A stretch of DNA of 64,000 bases from CAZQGO01 sp964593065 (GTDB taxonomy: Bacteria; Oederibacteriota; JAAXVQ01), in NCBI GenBank assembly GCA_964593065.1, contig CAZQGO010000005.1, positions 1 to 64,000 of the forward strand, in the 5' to 3' direction. A program made the position numbers and the translations under genes. The notes under the pieces are model-generated. The model did not search any database. It was not told the DNA's origin and was given only the letters and a program-made list of their open reading frames with translations. Below are positions 26,451-34,517 of the stretch, one piece after another. The stretch's first letter is position 1. Each line of letters opens with the position of its first letter.

Positions 26451-26825
26451 TCAGGGTTTGTGTTTGAGCACCGGCACACTGAGGAGTCCCCGTTTCATTT
26501 CCAGGGAGGTTTTCTTCCTCGCTCTCAAGTGCTCAGCCACATAATGATGGGCGACCCACGGGTCGATTTCCTCCCCGCAGGTGAACAAGTCCACCGCGGC
26601 GTATCCATACTCGGGCCAGGTATGAATGGCGAGATGGGATTCCGCGATGACGACCACGCCGCTGACACCATGCGGATTAAACCGGTGAAAGACGGAGTTG
26701 ACGATGGTGGCTCTTGCGGCTTGCGCTGCGTCTTTCATAATTTGTTCAACGCGTTCCTGATCATTCAAAATTTCGCTGTCGCAGTCGTAAAGCTCCAGCA
26801 GAATATGCCGACCCAGAGCTTTCAA
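26451..26825 (-). CDS. speD: S-adenosylmethionine decarboxylase proenzyme
   Basis: 124 residues, the short bacterial/archaeal class. The proenzyme self-cleaves at E62-S63 (AESHLAIHTWPEYG) to give the pyruvoyl group; H68 and C83 (FTCG) are the conserved processing and catalytic residues at their standard positions. It supplies the aminopropyl donor for SpeE. The start codon is a TTG at 26825, preceded by GAGGGGGTGAG. It has its own promoter, and a terminator directly follows it. Confidence 0.96.
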   Translation of the reverse strand: MKALGRHILLELYDCDSEILNDQERVEQIMKDAAQAARATIVNSVFHRFNPHGVSGVVVIAESHLAIHTWPEYGYAAVDLFTCGEEIDPWVAHHYVAEHLRARKKTSLEMKRGLLSVPVLKHKP

Positions 26826-26868
26826 CCTTATCTCACCCCCTCCCGGATAACTGCTTCCCTTGTTTTCT

Positions 26869-26896
26869 ATTTAAACATTTTTGCCAGCGCTGTCAA
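26869..26896 (-). promoter_or_regulatory. Promoter of speD
   Basis: Perfect TTGACA (26896-26891), 16-base spacer, TTAAAT (26874-26869), about 44 bases upstream of the speD TTG. The adjoining TAAATA at 17-base spacing is an alternative -10. Confidence 0.6.
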
Positions 26897-26973
26897 TTAT
26901 TTTTATGACCTGTGAAAAAAAAGTTCCGCTCTCCTCCGGGCGCCGGCGCAGGCCGGTCGCCGGGCGAGGCAGA

Positions 26974-27012
26974 AAATAAAACACGGAACGCCGTTGCAGC
27001 GGCGTTCCGTGT
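26974..27012 (-). terminator. Intrinsic terminator after tRNA-Gly
   Basis: A perfect 13-bp GC-rich stem (ACACGGAACGCCG/CGGCGTTCCGTGT, 27012-27000 with 26993-26981) with a 6-base loop, followed by UUUUAUUUU. It begins 5 bases past the CCA end of the tRNA. Confidence 0.85.
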
Positions 27013-27016
27013 CGAT

Positions 27017-27091
<75 letters not shown>

Positions 27092-27155
27092 GAAAATCCG
27101 TTCCGGCAAATGGTCCCGCCCTGTCCGCAGCAGGGGCATCTTCCCGGGCGCGGTC

Positions 27156-27719
27156 TCACCGTCGGGTGGTTCGTTCCCCGAAGGGTCGCGTGATGTCCAG
27201 ATGCCCGGCCAAGGTTTCCTCCTCCTGCCCGTTGATCAGAAACTTAACTTGCCGGACTTCGGGGAAGTTCTTCGTCAGCGTGCGCACCACGGATTCCACC
27301 AGCCTCAGCTCCGCGTAGGCGTCACTCACTTGATTATACTGGGGGCTCCGCGCCAAGTCAAGAATCAGCAAGCCCGAGGGACGCAGGTACGCCGAATTGA
27401 AACGGACGGGCGCCGGCCACAGCGTGGGTTCGGAATCGGAGGACGGTTTTTCCCAGAGCAGCTCCACGGCTTTTTTCACCCGCGCCAGCAGAGGGGCCTG
27501 CGCTGAAATTTTCACCCGCCGCTCGCGCACTTCCCCCGCGCCCGGCTGGAAAAAAATCAGAGTGACGTCCTCGGGGGCGCCGGGCATGGTGAACACCGGC
27601 TGCGTGACCCGGCGGAGCAAGGCCGGGTGGAACAGCGCCAAGCCCAATCCCAGGAGGGCCAGCACGCCCAAAATGGCAAGGAGCACCGGTCCCCGGTCCT
27701 TCCAGCCTCTGCGCCCCAT
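27156..27719 (-). CDS. GerMN-domain membrane-anchored protein
   Basis: 187 residues with one N-terminal membrane helix (about 11-33) and an extracytoplasmic GerMN (sporulation/spore-germination) domain, whose core is FNSAYLRPSGLLILDLARS...ESVVRTLTKNFPEVRQVKFLINGQEEETLAGHLDITRPF. Despite the name, GerMN proteins occur in many non-spore-formers, usually beside peptidoglycan enzymes. Here it directly follows the amidase gene (6 bases apart), so a role in cell-wall turnover is likely. This is no evidence for sporulation. Confidence 0.85.
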   Translation of the reverse strand: MGRRGWKDRGPVLLAILGVLALLGLGLALFHPALLRRVTQPVFTMPGAPEDVTLIFFQPGAGEVRERRVKISAQAPLLARVKKAVELLWEKPSSDSEPTLWPAPVRFNSAYLRPSGLLILDLARSPQYNQVSDAYAELRLVESVVRTLTKNFPEVRQVKFLINGQEEETLAGHLDITRPFGERTTRR

Positions 27720-27725
27720 CGCCCG

Positions 27726-28463
27726 TCACCTCCCGGACAGGAAAACAGCGACGCCATCGGCCAGGCGTTCGGCCACCTGCTGGCGATAAGCGGGATTCTC
27801 GAGACTGGACTTGCCCCGCCCGACGTCCGGGATTTCCGCCAGCACCGCCGGCGCCTGCACGCCCGACAACACGGCAATGGGAGCCGAAAGAACTTGGCCC
27901 GCCAGCGTTCCCGCCGGGCCCAGCGTCTGCCACGCTTGCCCGATCCTCTCCGCCAAGCGGCGGCTGGCCGCTTGCCTCGGATTTTGCGCAAAATCCCAGG
28001 GCACGATCCGCACCCCGCTTCCCAACTGTTTTTTCACGGCCCGCACCAAGGCCTCGTCCATGAGACGGCGGTTGACGAAGAGCCGCAGCCGCGCCTCCTC
28101 CCCCGGTTTGCCTTGATGCAAGGCCAGGAACACCTCGGCCCCGCTGCGGTTGCTGTCCGCCTGAGCCTCCACCATGGGGACCGTCACATCCTGCGTACGC
28201 GTCAGGACGACCCGATATGCTCCCCGCCGCCGCAGAGCCTGTTCCAGATCCAACGCCAGGGCCAGCATATTTTCCTTCTCGGAGCGCAGGCCCGGCGGCG
28301 AGATGCCCGCATCCGCCCCTCCGTGCCCGGGGTCGATCACAATCGTCTCCGCGGCGGCGCAGGTGCCGGGACAAACGAAAGCGCCCGCCAGCGGTAAGCC
28401 CAGGAGGATGCCCGCCAGCGCGATCACGCCGGCCGCATGCAAAGGGTGGGTTTTAGGGTGCAT
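27726..28463 (-). CDS. N-acetylmuramoyl-L-alanine amidase (Amidase_3)
   Basis: 245 residues from the ATG at 28463, which overlaps the accA end by 11 bases; a longer frame from 28529 is less likely because it would move the signal peptide inside. A signal peptide (about 10-38) precedes a zinc amidase domain: H47 in VIDPGHGGADAG, Glu in RSEKENMLALA, H118 in VFLALHQG, and catalytic E212 in VLAEIPDV. It cleaves stem peptides from peptidoglycan in the periplasm. The ribosome site is weak, so translation may be coupled to accA. Confidence 0.88.
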   Translation of the reverse strand: MHPKTHPLHAAGVIALAGILLGLPLAGAFVCPGTCAAAETIVIDPGHGGADAGISPPGLRSEKENMLALALDLEQALRRRGAYRVVLTRTQDVTVPMVEAQADSNRSGAEVFLALHQGKPGEEARLRLFVNRRLMDEALVRAVKKQLGSGVRIVPWDFAQNPRQAASRRLAERIGQAWQTLGPAGTLAGQVLSAPIAVLSGVQAPAVLAEIPDVGRGKSSLENPAYRQQVAERLADGVAVFLSGR

Positions 28464-29451
28464 GGTCCGGTTGGGTGGCCGCCGGAGCCGGAAGGGTGGC
28501 GTAAACGCCCAGGCGGCGGAATTTCTCATAGCGCTGCTGCAGCAACCGTTCGAGCGGCAAGGCCGTCAATTCGGCGAGGATTTCCTTCAGCCTCACCTTC
28601 ACCTGTTGGATCACCGTTTGCGGTTCGCGGTGGGCGCCGCCCAGCGGTTCCGGGATGATTTCATCGATCACGCCCAGGCGTTTCAGGTCCGGGGCCGTCA
28701 AGCGCAGGATCTCCGAAGCTTGGGCGGCCTGGGCTCGGTCCTTCCATAAAATCGCCGCGCAACCCTCGGGCGTGATCACCGTGTAGGCGGCATTGGCCAG
28801 CATCATGATCCGGTCCCCGACGCCGATCCCCAAGGCGCCGCCGCTGCCCCCTTCCCCGATGATCATCACCACGATGGGCACGCGCAGGTCGGACATTTCC
28901 GCGAGGTTGCGCGCGATGGCTTCGGCCACGCCGCGCTCCTCGCCTTCCATGCCGGGAAAAGCGCCGGCGGTATCCACGAAGGTGGCCACCGGCAGTTGGA
29001 ATTTTTCCGCGAACCGCATGAGGCGCAGGGCCTTGCGGTAGCCCTCCGGAAGAGGCAGCCCAAAATTGCGGGCCAGATTTTCCTTGGTGTCTTTTCCCTT
29101 CTGCGTGCCCACCACGACCACGGGTTTGCCTTCCAGCCAGGCCAAACCGCCGATCATGGCCGGATCGTCGATGAACGCCCGGTCCCCGTGCATTTCCAAA
29201 AAGGAATCGAAAACTCCCTGGATGTAGTCGAGGGCATGCGGCCTTTGCGGATGCCGGCTGAGCTGGACGATCTGCCACGGCGTGAGGTTGCTGAAAATTT
29301 CCCGCCGCATGTCATCGGCTTTTTTCTCCAGCTGCCGGATTTCCTGCTGCAGATTGACGTTTTCGACGTCCGAAAAATTGCGCAGTTCGGAGATGCGGCT
29401 TTCCAGCTCGGACAGCATTTTTTCGAATTCCAAATGATTTTCCCCTGCCAT
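28453..29451 (-). CDS. accA: Acetyl-CoA carboxylase carboxyltransferase, alpha subunit
   Basis: 332 residues. It has the N-terminal coiled segment (EKMLSELESRISELRN), then RHPQRPHALDYI, GDRAFIDDPAMIGG, FVDTAGAFPGMEGEERGVAEAIARNL, and GEGGSGGALGIGVGD, all hallmarks of AccA. With AccD it transfers carboxyl from biotin to acetyl-CoA, making malonyl-CoA for the fab genes at 11997-16559. No accB, accC or accD is seen in this window. A promoter-like sequence with a palindrome in its spacer lies 85 bases upstream. Confidence 0.97.
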   Translation of the reverse strand: MAGENHLEFEKMLSELESRISELRNFSDVENVNLQQEIRQLEKKADDMRREIFSNLTPWQIVQLSRHPQRPHALDYIQGVFDSFLEMHGDRAFIDDPAMIGGLAWLEGKPVVVVGTQKGKDTKENLARNFGLPLPEGYRKALRLMRFAEKFQLPVATFVDTAGAFPGMEGEERGVAEAIARNLAEMSDLRVPIVVMIIGEGGSGGALGIGVGDRIMMLANAAYTVITPEGCAAILWKDRAQAAQASEILRLTAPDLKRLGVIDEIIPEPLGGAHREPQTVIQQVKVRLKEILAELTALPLERLLQQRYEKFRRLGVYATLPAPAATQPDHAP

Positions 29452-29535
29452 GTGGCCATCCCTTCCTGTTTGCAGGCCGACGCCTCGCCACCGGAGTCAG
29501 GCGCCCCCATTCGCCGGGGCGACCTAAACCGGGAG

Positions 29536-29564
29536 ATTATAAACCCGGACGTCCGGCGCCGCAA
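29536..29564 (-). promoter_or_regulatory. Promoter-like sequence of accA with operator-like palindrome
   Basis: TTGCGG (29564-29559), 17-base spacer, perfect TATAAT (29541-29536). The spacer contains a perfect 12-base palindrome, CCGGACGTCCGG (29545-29556). A regulator bound there would block RNA polymerase. The -35 box is poor. Confidence 0.45.
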
Positions 29565-29579
29565 GCGAAACCTGCGCCG

Positions 29580-31877
29580 TCATGGCTTGAGCACCAGGGT
29601 AATCTCGACCCGGCGGTTTTTGGCCCGGGCCTCGGCGCCGTCCCCCTTTTCCAGGGGAAATTCCTTGCCGTAGCCCTTGATTTCCATCAGGGTCGAAGGC
29701 AGCCCCTCCTCTTCCACCAGGTAGCGCATGACCATGCGCGCCCGGTTGAGGGACAGTTCATAATTATACTCATCGGACCCGATTTCATCCGTGTGGCCTT
29801 CGATGAGGATTTTCACCTTGTCCGGCGAGGGTTGTTCGACTAAGTCCACGATCTTGCGGAGTTTTTCGAACATTTCCGGTTTGAGCTCGGCCTTGTTGAA
29901 ATCGAACAAAATTTGCTCGATTTTGATCCGCAGGTAGTCGGCGCTGGCGGCGAGAACGTTGATTTCCGTCGTTCCCAGGGGCGCGGCCTGGCGCCAGATA
30001 TTTCCCAGGCGGTCCTGCAGGCGCAGAACATAGCTGAACTTCTGGCTGCTGCGCACGATTTTACCCTGCTCGTCGCGGGCATCCCACTGCAGGTCCTCGG
30101 GCGGGTTGCCTTCACCCGCATAATTCCGGACGACTTTTCCGTTCTCGGTGTTGATGATGTCCAGGGCCCAGCTCTGAATGTGCACGTCCTTCGGCAACCG
30201 GATCGCGAAGGGAATGCGCTCGGGAATGGGCACGCCGACGACCGTTGACGCCTTGGTTCCCGCGTCAATTTGCGCCAGCGGGGCGACGGTCTTCACCTCG
30301 TTGCCGGCCTGGTCTTTGAGATCCAGGATAAAATAAAAACCTTCCTGCACCGCGACCGGACGGTTCTGGACATCCGTCCCGTCCCAGGAGAAGTCCTTGG
30401 GCATGGCGCCCAGGCCGTGGTATTTGCGCAGGATCTTCCCTTCCGGATTGACGATCGCGAGCGACCACTCCCGGATCGTCTGATCCTGCTTGGGTGCGAA
30501 ACTGACCTGTCCGGCATAGAGATCGCGGGGGAGGACTTTGAGTTTCGGCAACTGCATGATGGAAAGCGGGAGGATCTCCCCGCTGGCGGAGGCGGAATAT
30601 CCCATCCGGTCTTGGATGAGGAAATGGAAGGTGTAGTAACTTTCCCGGTCGATGGGCTTCCCCTGCCGGTCGCAGCCGTTCCAGGGGATGAGGACCGGCA
30701 GGGGCGCCTGGCCCGAAAGCGTGCAGATGACCTGGCCCGCGCGCGTGGAGATCGTCATCTCCCAGCGTTCCAAGCCAGCCGGCACCTGAGCCTCGGGGAT
30801 GAAATCCACCTCATACCCCATCTTGCCCTGGGAGTCGACCAGCTGCTTGGTGGTAATGCGGACGTTCAGCTTGGGCCGGGGCAGGCGCGCCTGGCGCCCG
30901 AAATCATACGCCGCGGACAGATAGTGCGTGGTGCCCAGCAATCCCACGGGGCCGATGGCGTAATCCAGGTGAAATCTCTGCCAGCGCACGCCCAGGCCGA
31001 CGCTGAGCCAGTCCCCCACGTCGGAACCGCTGCGGGTGCCGACCCGCAGCGCGATCAGATTCCAGAACCAGGCCTCGGCGCCGGCGGCCAGCGACGCCCG
31101 CGCCCCCTGCAGCGGGACGCGCAGGTCGGCCGCCAGGGAAAGCCGGAACGGCTCATCGGGCCAGAAAGAATAGGCCGCGCCGAGCGCCGCGGTCAGCGGC
31201 AGCGGATCCCCGCTGTCCACATAGGCTTGCAGGTAGCCCAGGTTCTGGCAGCTGGCGCCCACGACCAATTGGTCATTCAGCAGGCTATAGCGCGCGCCGA
31301 CGTCCACGGCCAGGGCCCAGGACCGGGCCGGTCCCAGCTGGGAGGCCACGTACTTGGCCAGCAGTCCGACCGTCAGGGGCCGGAGCAGGCGGCGGGCGTA
31401 GGCGGCTCCCGCCATCAGGTTCCAGGCCGATTCCTGGACCGCGTCGGCCTGTCCCGTACTGTCAAAGGGCGGTACGTTGAGAAACGCGGCCGTCAATCCC
31501 AAGGCGCTGTCTCCGCCCAGCGGCTGTACGCCCCAGAGCGAATCGAACGTGATGTCCTCCCACCAGGAGAGATGGCTTAAGGCCACCTGGGGATTGACCA
31601 ACTCCAGCATGCCCGCCGGATTCGACAACAGGCTCTCGGCATCGTCTCCCAGGGCCGTATAGGCGCCGCCCAAGGCCGCGGTTCTGGCTCCCGTGATGAC
31701 GCGCAGGAAATCCGCGCCCGCCGTCCCCTCGCCCGCGGCCGAGGTTCCCGCCAAGCAGCCCAGAAGCCACAGGACCAGGCAGGCGCGCAGGCCCTGCGTC
31801 CGTGCGGCCGCCATCGCCCGCCGGGTGCGGCGGCGCGTTGTCTTCTGACCGGGGATGTCCCTGCCTGCAGGCATCAT
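29580..31877 (-). CDS. PorV-like barrel / 3x FlgD-like Ig / OmpA fusion protein
   Basis: 765 residues from an ATG at 31877 that overlaps the preceding stop (ATGA). An ATG at 31814 just before the hydrophobic segment is the alternative. After a signal peptide (about 28-48), residues 50-330 match the PorV/UPF0164 outer-membrane barrel family (GADFLRVITGARTAALGGAYTALGDDAESLLSNPAG). Three Ig-like modules follow (about 335-645), each with a FlgD-type WDG/WNG-D turn (IPWNGCDRQG, FSWDGTDVQN, LQWDARDEQG). The end is an OmpA domain (FDFNKAELKPE, GHTDEIGSDEYNYELSLNRA, GYGKEFP) that should bind peptidoglycan. It therefore probably links the outer membrane to the wall. It has the same domain order as the protein at 36775-39363. 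Confidence 0.8.
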   Translation of the reverse strand: MMPAGRDIPGQKTTRRRTRRAMAAARTQGLRACLVLWLLGCLAGTSAAGEGTAGADFLRVITGARTAALGGAYTALGDDAESLLSNPAGMLELVNPQVALSHLSWWEDITFDSLWGVQPLGGDSALGLTAAFLNVPPFDSTGQADAVQESAWNLMAGAAYARRLLRPLTVGLLAKYVASQLGPARSWALAVDVGARYSLLNDQLVVGASCQNLGYLQAYVDSGDPLPLTAALGAAYSFWPDEPFRLSLAADLRVPLQGARASLAAGAEAWFWNLIALRVGTRSGSDVGDWLSVGLGVRWQRFHLDYAIGPVGLLGTTHYLSAAYDFGRQARLPRPKLNVRITTKQLVDSQGKMGYEVDFIPEAQVPAGLERWEMTISTRAGQVICTLSGQAPLPVLIPWNGCDRQGKPIDRESYYTFHFLIQDRMGYSASASGEILPLSIMQLPKLKVLPRDLYAGQVSFAPKQDQTIREWSLAIVNPEGKILRKYHGLGAMPKDFSWDGTDVQNRPVAVQEGFYFILDLKDQAGNEVKTVAPLAQIDAGTKASTVVGVPIPERIPFAIRLPKDVHIQSWALDIINTENGKVVRNYAGEGNPPEDLQWDARDEQGKIVRSSQKFSYVLRLQDRLGNIWRQAAPLGTTEINVLAASADYLRIKIEQILFDFNKAELKPEMFEKLRKIVDLVEQPSPDKVKILIEGHTDEIGSDEYNYELSLNRARMVMRYLVEEEGLPSTLMEIKGYGKEFPLEKGDGAEARAKNRRVEITLVLKP

Positions 31878-34423
31878 TTGATCACCAGCACCTTGCGGAC
31901 GGCCTGTTTTTTTCCGTCCATTTGCAGCACCACGAAATAGAGTCCCGAGGCCACCGTTTCCCCGGCTTGGTTGCGCCCGTCCCAAGTCAGATGCTGGTAG
32001 CCCGCGCCGGACAGGGCCAGGTCCTGCTTCCAGACGCGGCGTCCGCTCAACGTATAGATCGAGATTTCCGCCTGTCCCGCCTGCAGGCATCCCAGGAGGA
32101 TGCCCAGGTTTTCGAGTCTCGGATTCACGCGGTTTTGATCCAGGAAGAAAACCAGGGCAGGCGTGGGCGTGGCCGTCGGCGGCAGCGTCGGCGTAATGGT
32201 GGCGCTGACGGTCGAGGTGGGCGTCACCGTATGGGTGGCGGTCACGGAGGAAGTGGCACTCGCCGTGTGCGTCGGGGTGGGCGAAATCACCGGAGTCAGG
32301 GTGGACGTGGCCGTGTGCGTCAAGGTCGGGGTGTCGGTGGCTGAAATCGTGGGAGTCGCGGTCCGGGTCGCCGTGAAACTGGCCGTAGCCGTCGGAGTCT
32401 GGGTCGGTGAGCCGGTCGGCGTGCCACTCAAGGTTGAAGTCGGCGTAACGGTGGCCGTCCAGGACGGTGTCGGCGTGGACGTCGGACTAGGCGTGGATGT
32501 CGAGGTCGGCGAAGGAGTGAAGGTCGGGCTGGACGTCGGCGTCCACGTTGTCGTCTGGGTATAAGTCGGGCTGGGCGTCGGGGTCCACGTGGGCGTCTGG
32601 GTGAAAGTCGGGCTGGGCGTCGGGGTCCAGGTGGAGGTAGGGGTGGGGGTCCAGGACGGCGTGGCCGTGAAGGTCAGCGTGGAGGTCGAAGTCCAGGTGG
32701 GGCTGTGGGTGGGAGTCGGGGTAGGGGTGTCCGTGGAGGTCGGGCTGTGTGTCAGCGTCCAGGTGGGGCTGGGGGTGGGAGTCGGGGTGGAAGTGTCTGT
32801 GGAGGTCGGGCTGTGCGTCAGGGTCGGGGTCGGCGTGGAAGTGTCTGTGGAGGTCGGGCTGTGCGTCAGGGTCGGGGTCGGCGTGGGCGTCGGCGTGCGG
32901 CTGGACGTCAGCGTCCAAGTCGGCGTCGCGGTCAGGGTCGGGGTGGCGGTCAGCGGACCCGCCACGTACTCGATGGTGGCGGACTCCCGCCGCATCACGG
33001 CCTGAGCGTTGGAAGCCCCGCTGCTCTCCCAGAACCAGACCTGCACCGTGTGGATTCCGGGCGCGTTCAGATGGGCGGCAGCGGAAACCGTCAGCGCCCG
33101 CGTGGTGCCGCCATCCGCAGTCCAGCGCTGGCCGTCCGCCGAAATCCACTGGTCGAACGGGGAGGCCACGCTGGTTGTGACCGGAAAGTAAAAATCCTGC
33201 AACGGGCCGCTCTCCACCCGGATACAGCGCGCGTTGGGTGCGCACAAGTTCAGGGTGATGGCGTTGCTGGAAGTCTGGGCTTGGCCGTTGTTGATCCAAA
33301 AGGAAGTCAGGGGCGCGTCGTTCAGGGCGTAATAGGTGCTGTTGGTGTTGGAGGCGGAATACAGCCGCTGGCGCTGCGCATCCAGGGCCATGGAAAACAC
33401 GGAATCGCCGCTGCCGATGGACGATACGCTGCCGCTCGGCAGACCGGTTGCGGGAACGATACCGAGCCAGCGCAAATCACTCGACCCCGCGGCATTGACG
33501 CCGAGATACAGCCGATTGCGGGTGGCATCCAGCAGCAGGCACTGCAGCGTGCCGTTGCTTGCGGTCAGGTCCAAATTGACGGGGCCTGCCTGGGGCCGGC
33601 CGGGGTTGGCCTGGAGATTGTCCTCGAGACTGTAACTGTGGAGAATGCTGGAGCCGTCCGCCGCGTGCAGGCGGTTGCGCACGCTGTCCAGCGCCAGGCT
33701 GAAGATGGTGGTGGAGCCGCCCGTGGCATAGGGGCCGGCCGGCGTGTGGGGATCGCCATTGGCATCCAGATGATAGGCGCGTAATTCCCCGCTGCCGCAG
33801 CCCAGATACAGGACGCCGCGCGCCGTGTCGAGCGCCAGTGAATTGACGGCGCGGCCGATGGCGCAGATCGTGGCCGAAACCGGATCGGGGTCGCCCAGGG
33901 CATCCAGGGAAACGACTCCCAGCCCGTATATAGAATTGTTCAGCCCCACATAGAGTCTGCGGCGCTGTGCGTCCAGGGCCAGGGCGAAGGCGCCGTTGCC
34001 GAACAAGGAATAGTTCACGACCCCGGTGGTGTTCCCCAAGGAATCCAAGGCCACCACCACCAGATCGTTCCCGCTGGAATTATTGGCGAGGTAGAGGCGC
34101 TGGCGTTCAGCATCCAGAGCCATCCCCTGGACGGAGTCCGCGGCATCCAGGCTGACGTAGGCCGGGGTGGTATCCCCTTGCTGATCCAGGCTGAAGACGA
34201 TTAAATTGACGCCGGCGTTCGTCAGGCATAAATACAGCCGGGAGTTGGTGGGATCCAGAGCCACGGCCTTGCCGCCGAGCAGCGTGGAGTAGGTTTTGGG
34301 GGAAATGGGATCGGCGCGGGCGGCGAGGGCGGGACAGAAAAACGCCCCAACCACGGCGGCCAGCCAGATGCCGTTGAGGGAGGAAAGGAAGAGATGACGT
34401 CCGCGCCGTTTAAGGGATATCAT
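31874..34423 (-). CDS. Surface protein: seven-bladed propeller, Thr/Pro stalk, FlgD/T9SS-like C-terminus
   Basis: 849 residues. A signal peptide ends near LAARA (36). Residues about 45-395 hold seven repeats of the form ALDxxRxRLYxxxN, which suggests a seven-bladed beta-propeller. An Ig-like module (about 400-490) and a 250-residue Thr/Pro/Ser stalk (about 493-745) follow. The last 95 residues are an Ig-like module (IYTLSGRRVWKQ, LTWDGRNQAGETVASGLYFVVL, VRKVLVIK) resembling FlgD-like and type IX secretion C-terminal domains. It is probably exported and displayed. The ATG has no Shine-Dalgarno site and lies 5 bases after a -10-like box. It is coupled to the downstream PorV-like gene by a 4-base overlap. 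Confidence 0.8.
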   Translation of the reverse strand: MISLKRRGRHLFLSSLNGIWLAAVVGAFFCPALAARADPISPKTYSTLLGGKAVALDPTNSRLYLCLTNAGVNLIVFSLDQQGDTTPAYVSLDAADSVQGMALDAERQRLYLANNSSGNDLVVVALDSLGNTTGVVNYSLFGNGAFALALDAQRRRLYVGLNNSIYGLGVVSLDALGDPDPVSATICAIGRAVNSLALDTARGVLYLGCGSGELRAYHLDANGDPHTPAGPYATGGSTTIFSLALDSVRNRLHAADGSSILHSYSLEDNLQANPGRPQAGPVNLDLTASNGTLQCLLLDATRNRLYLGVNAAGSSDLRWLGIVPATGLPSGSVSSIGSGDSVFSMALDAQRQRLYSASNTNSTYYALNDAPLTSFWINNGQAQTSSNAITLNLCAPNARCIRVESGPLQDFYFPVTTSVASPFDQWISADGQRWTADGGTTRALTVSAAAHLNAPGIHTVQVWFWESSGASNAQAVMRRESATIEYVAGPLTATPTLTATPTWTLTSSRTPTPTPTPTLTHSPTSTDTSTPTPTLTHSPTSTDTSTPTPTPSPTWTLTHSPTSTDTPTPTPTHSPTWTSTSTLTFTATPSWTPTPTSTWTPTPSPTFTQTPTWTPTPSPTYTQTTTWTPTSSPTFTPSPTSTSTPSPTSTPTPSWTATVTPTSTLSGTPTGSPTQTPTATASFTATRTATPTISATDTPTLTHTATSTLTPVISPTPTHTASATSSVTATHTVTPTSTVSATITPTLPPTATPTPALVFFLDQNRVNPRLENLGILLGCLQAGQAEISIYTLSGRRVWKQDLALSGAGYQHLTWDGRNQAGETVASGLYFVVLQMDGKKQAVRKVLVIK
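32787..32882 (-). repeat. Two exact 48-base tandem repeats in the Thr/Pro stalk
   Basis: Copies at 32787-32834 and 32835-32882 are identical by eye; degenerate copies continue on both sides (about 32470-32950). They encode 16-residue units of the STDTSTPTPTLTHSPT kind. Slippage here would change stalk length in frame. Confidence 0.85.
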
Positions 34424-34428
34424 ATTTT

Positions 34429-34457
34429 ATTGTATGCCCGCGCCCGTCCGCTTGAAA
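34429..34457 (-). promoter_or_regulatory. Promoter-like sequence giving a possible leaderless mRNA
   Basis: TTTCAA (34457-34452), 17-base spacer, TACAAT (34434-34429), only 5 bases before the ATG at 34423. Transcription would start at or next to the start codon. The -35 box is weak. Confidence 0.4.
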
Positions 34458-34460
34458 GAG

Positions 34461-34497
34461 AAAAAAAAGGCCCCAGACAATAATACCGTCCAGGGCC
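34461..34497 (-). terminator. Intrinsic terminator of the lipoprotein gene
   Basis: A 10-bp stem with two G-U pairs (GGCCCTGGAC/GTCTGGGGCC, 34497-34488 with 34478-34469), 9-base loop, followed by eight U (34468-34461). It lies 20 bases past the stop at 34518. Confidence 0.85.
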
Positions 34498-34517
34498 CTG
34501 GGGGGGCGAATCATGAA

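Noticed and set aside
26905..26935. Second terminator after tRNA-Gly, suggested by eight T in a row on the minus strand
   Set aside because: No stable stem directly precedes the T-run, and the perfect 13-bp hairpin at 26981-27012 already serves.
27156..27719. GerM domain as evidence of sporulation
   Set aside because: GerMN domains are common in non-spore-formers, and no spore genes are present in the window.
32470..32950. Repeat array that could be taken for a CRISPR
   Set aside because: Repeats are in-frame coding units of a Thr/Pro/Ser stalk with no unique spacers and no cas genes nearby.
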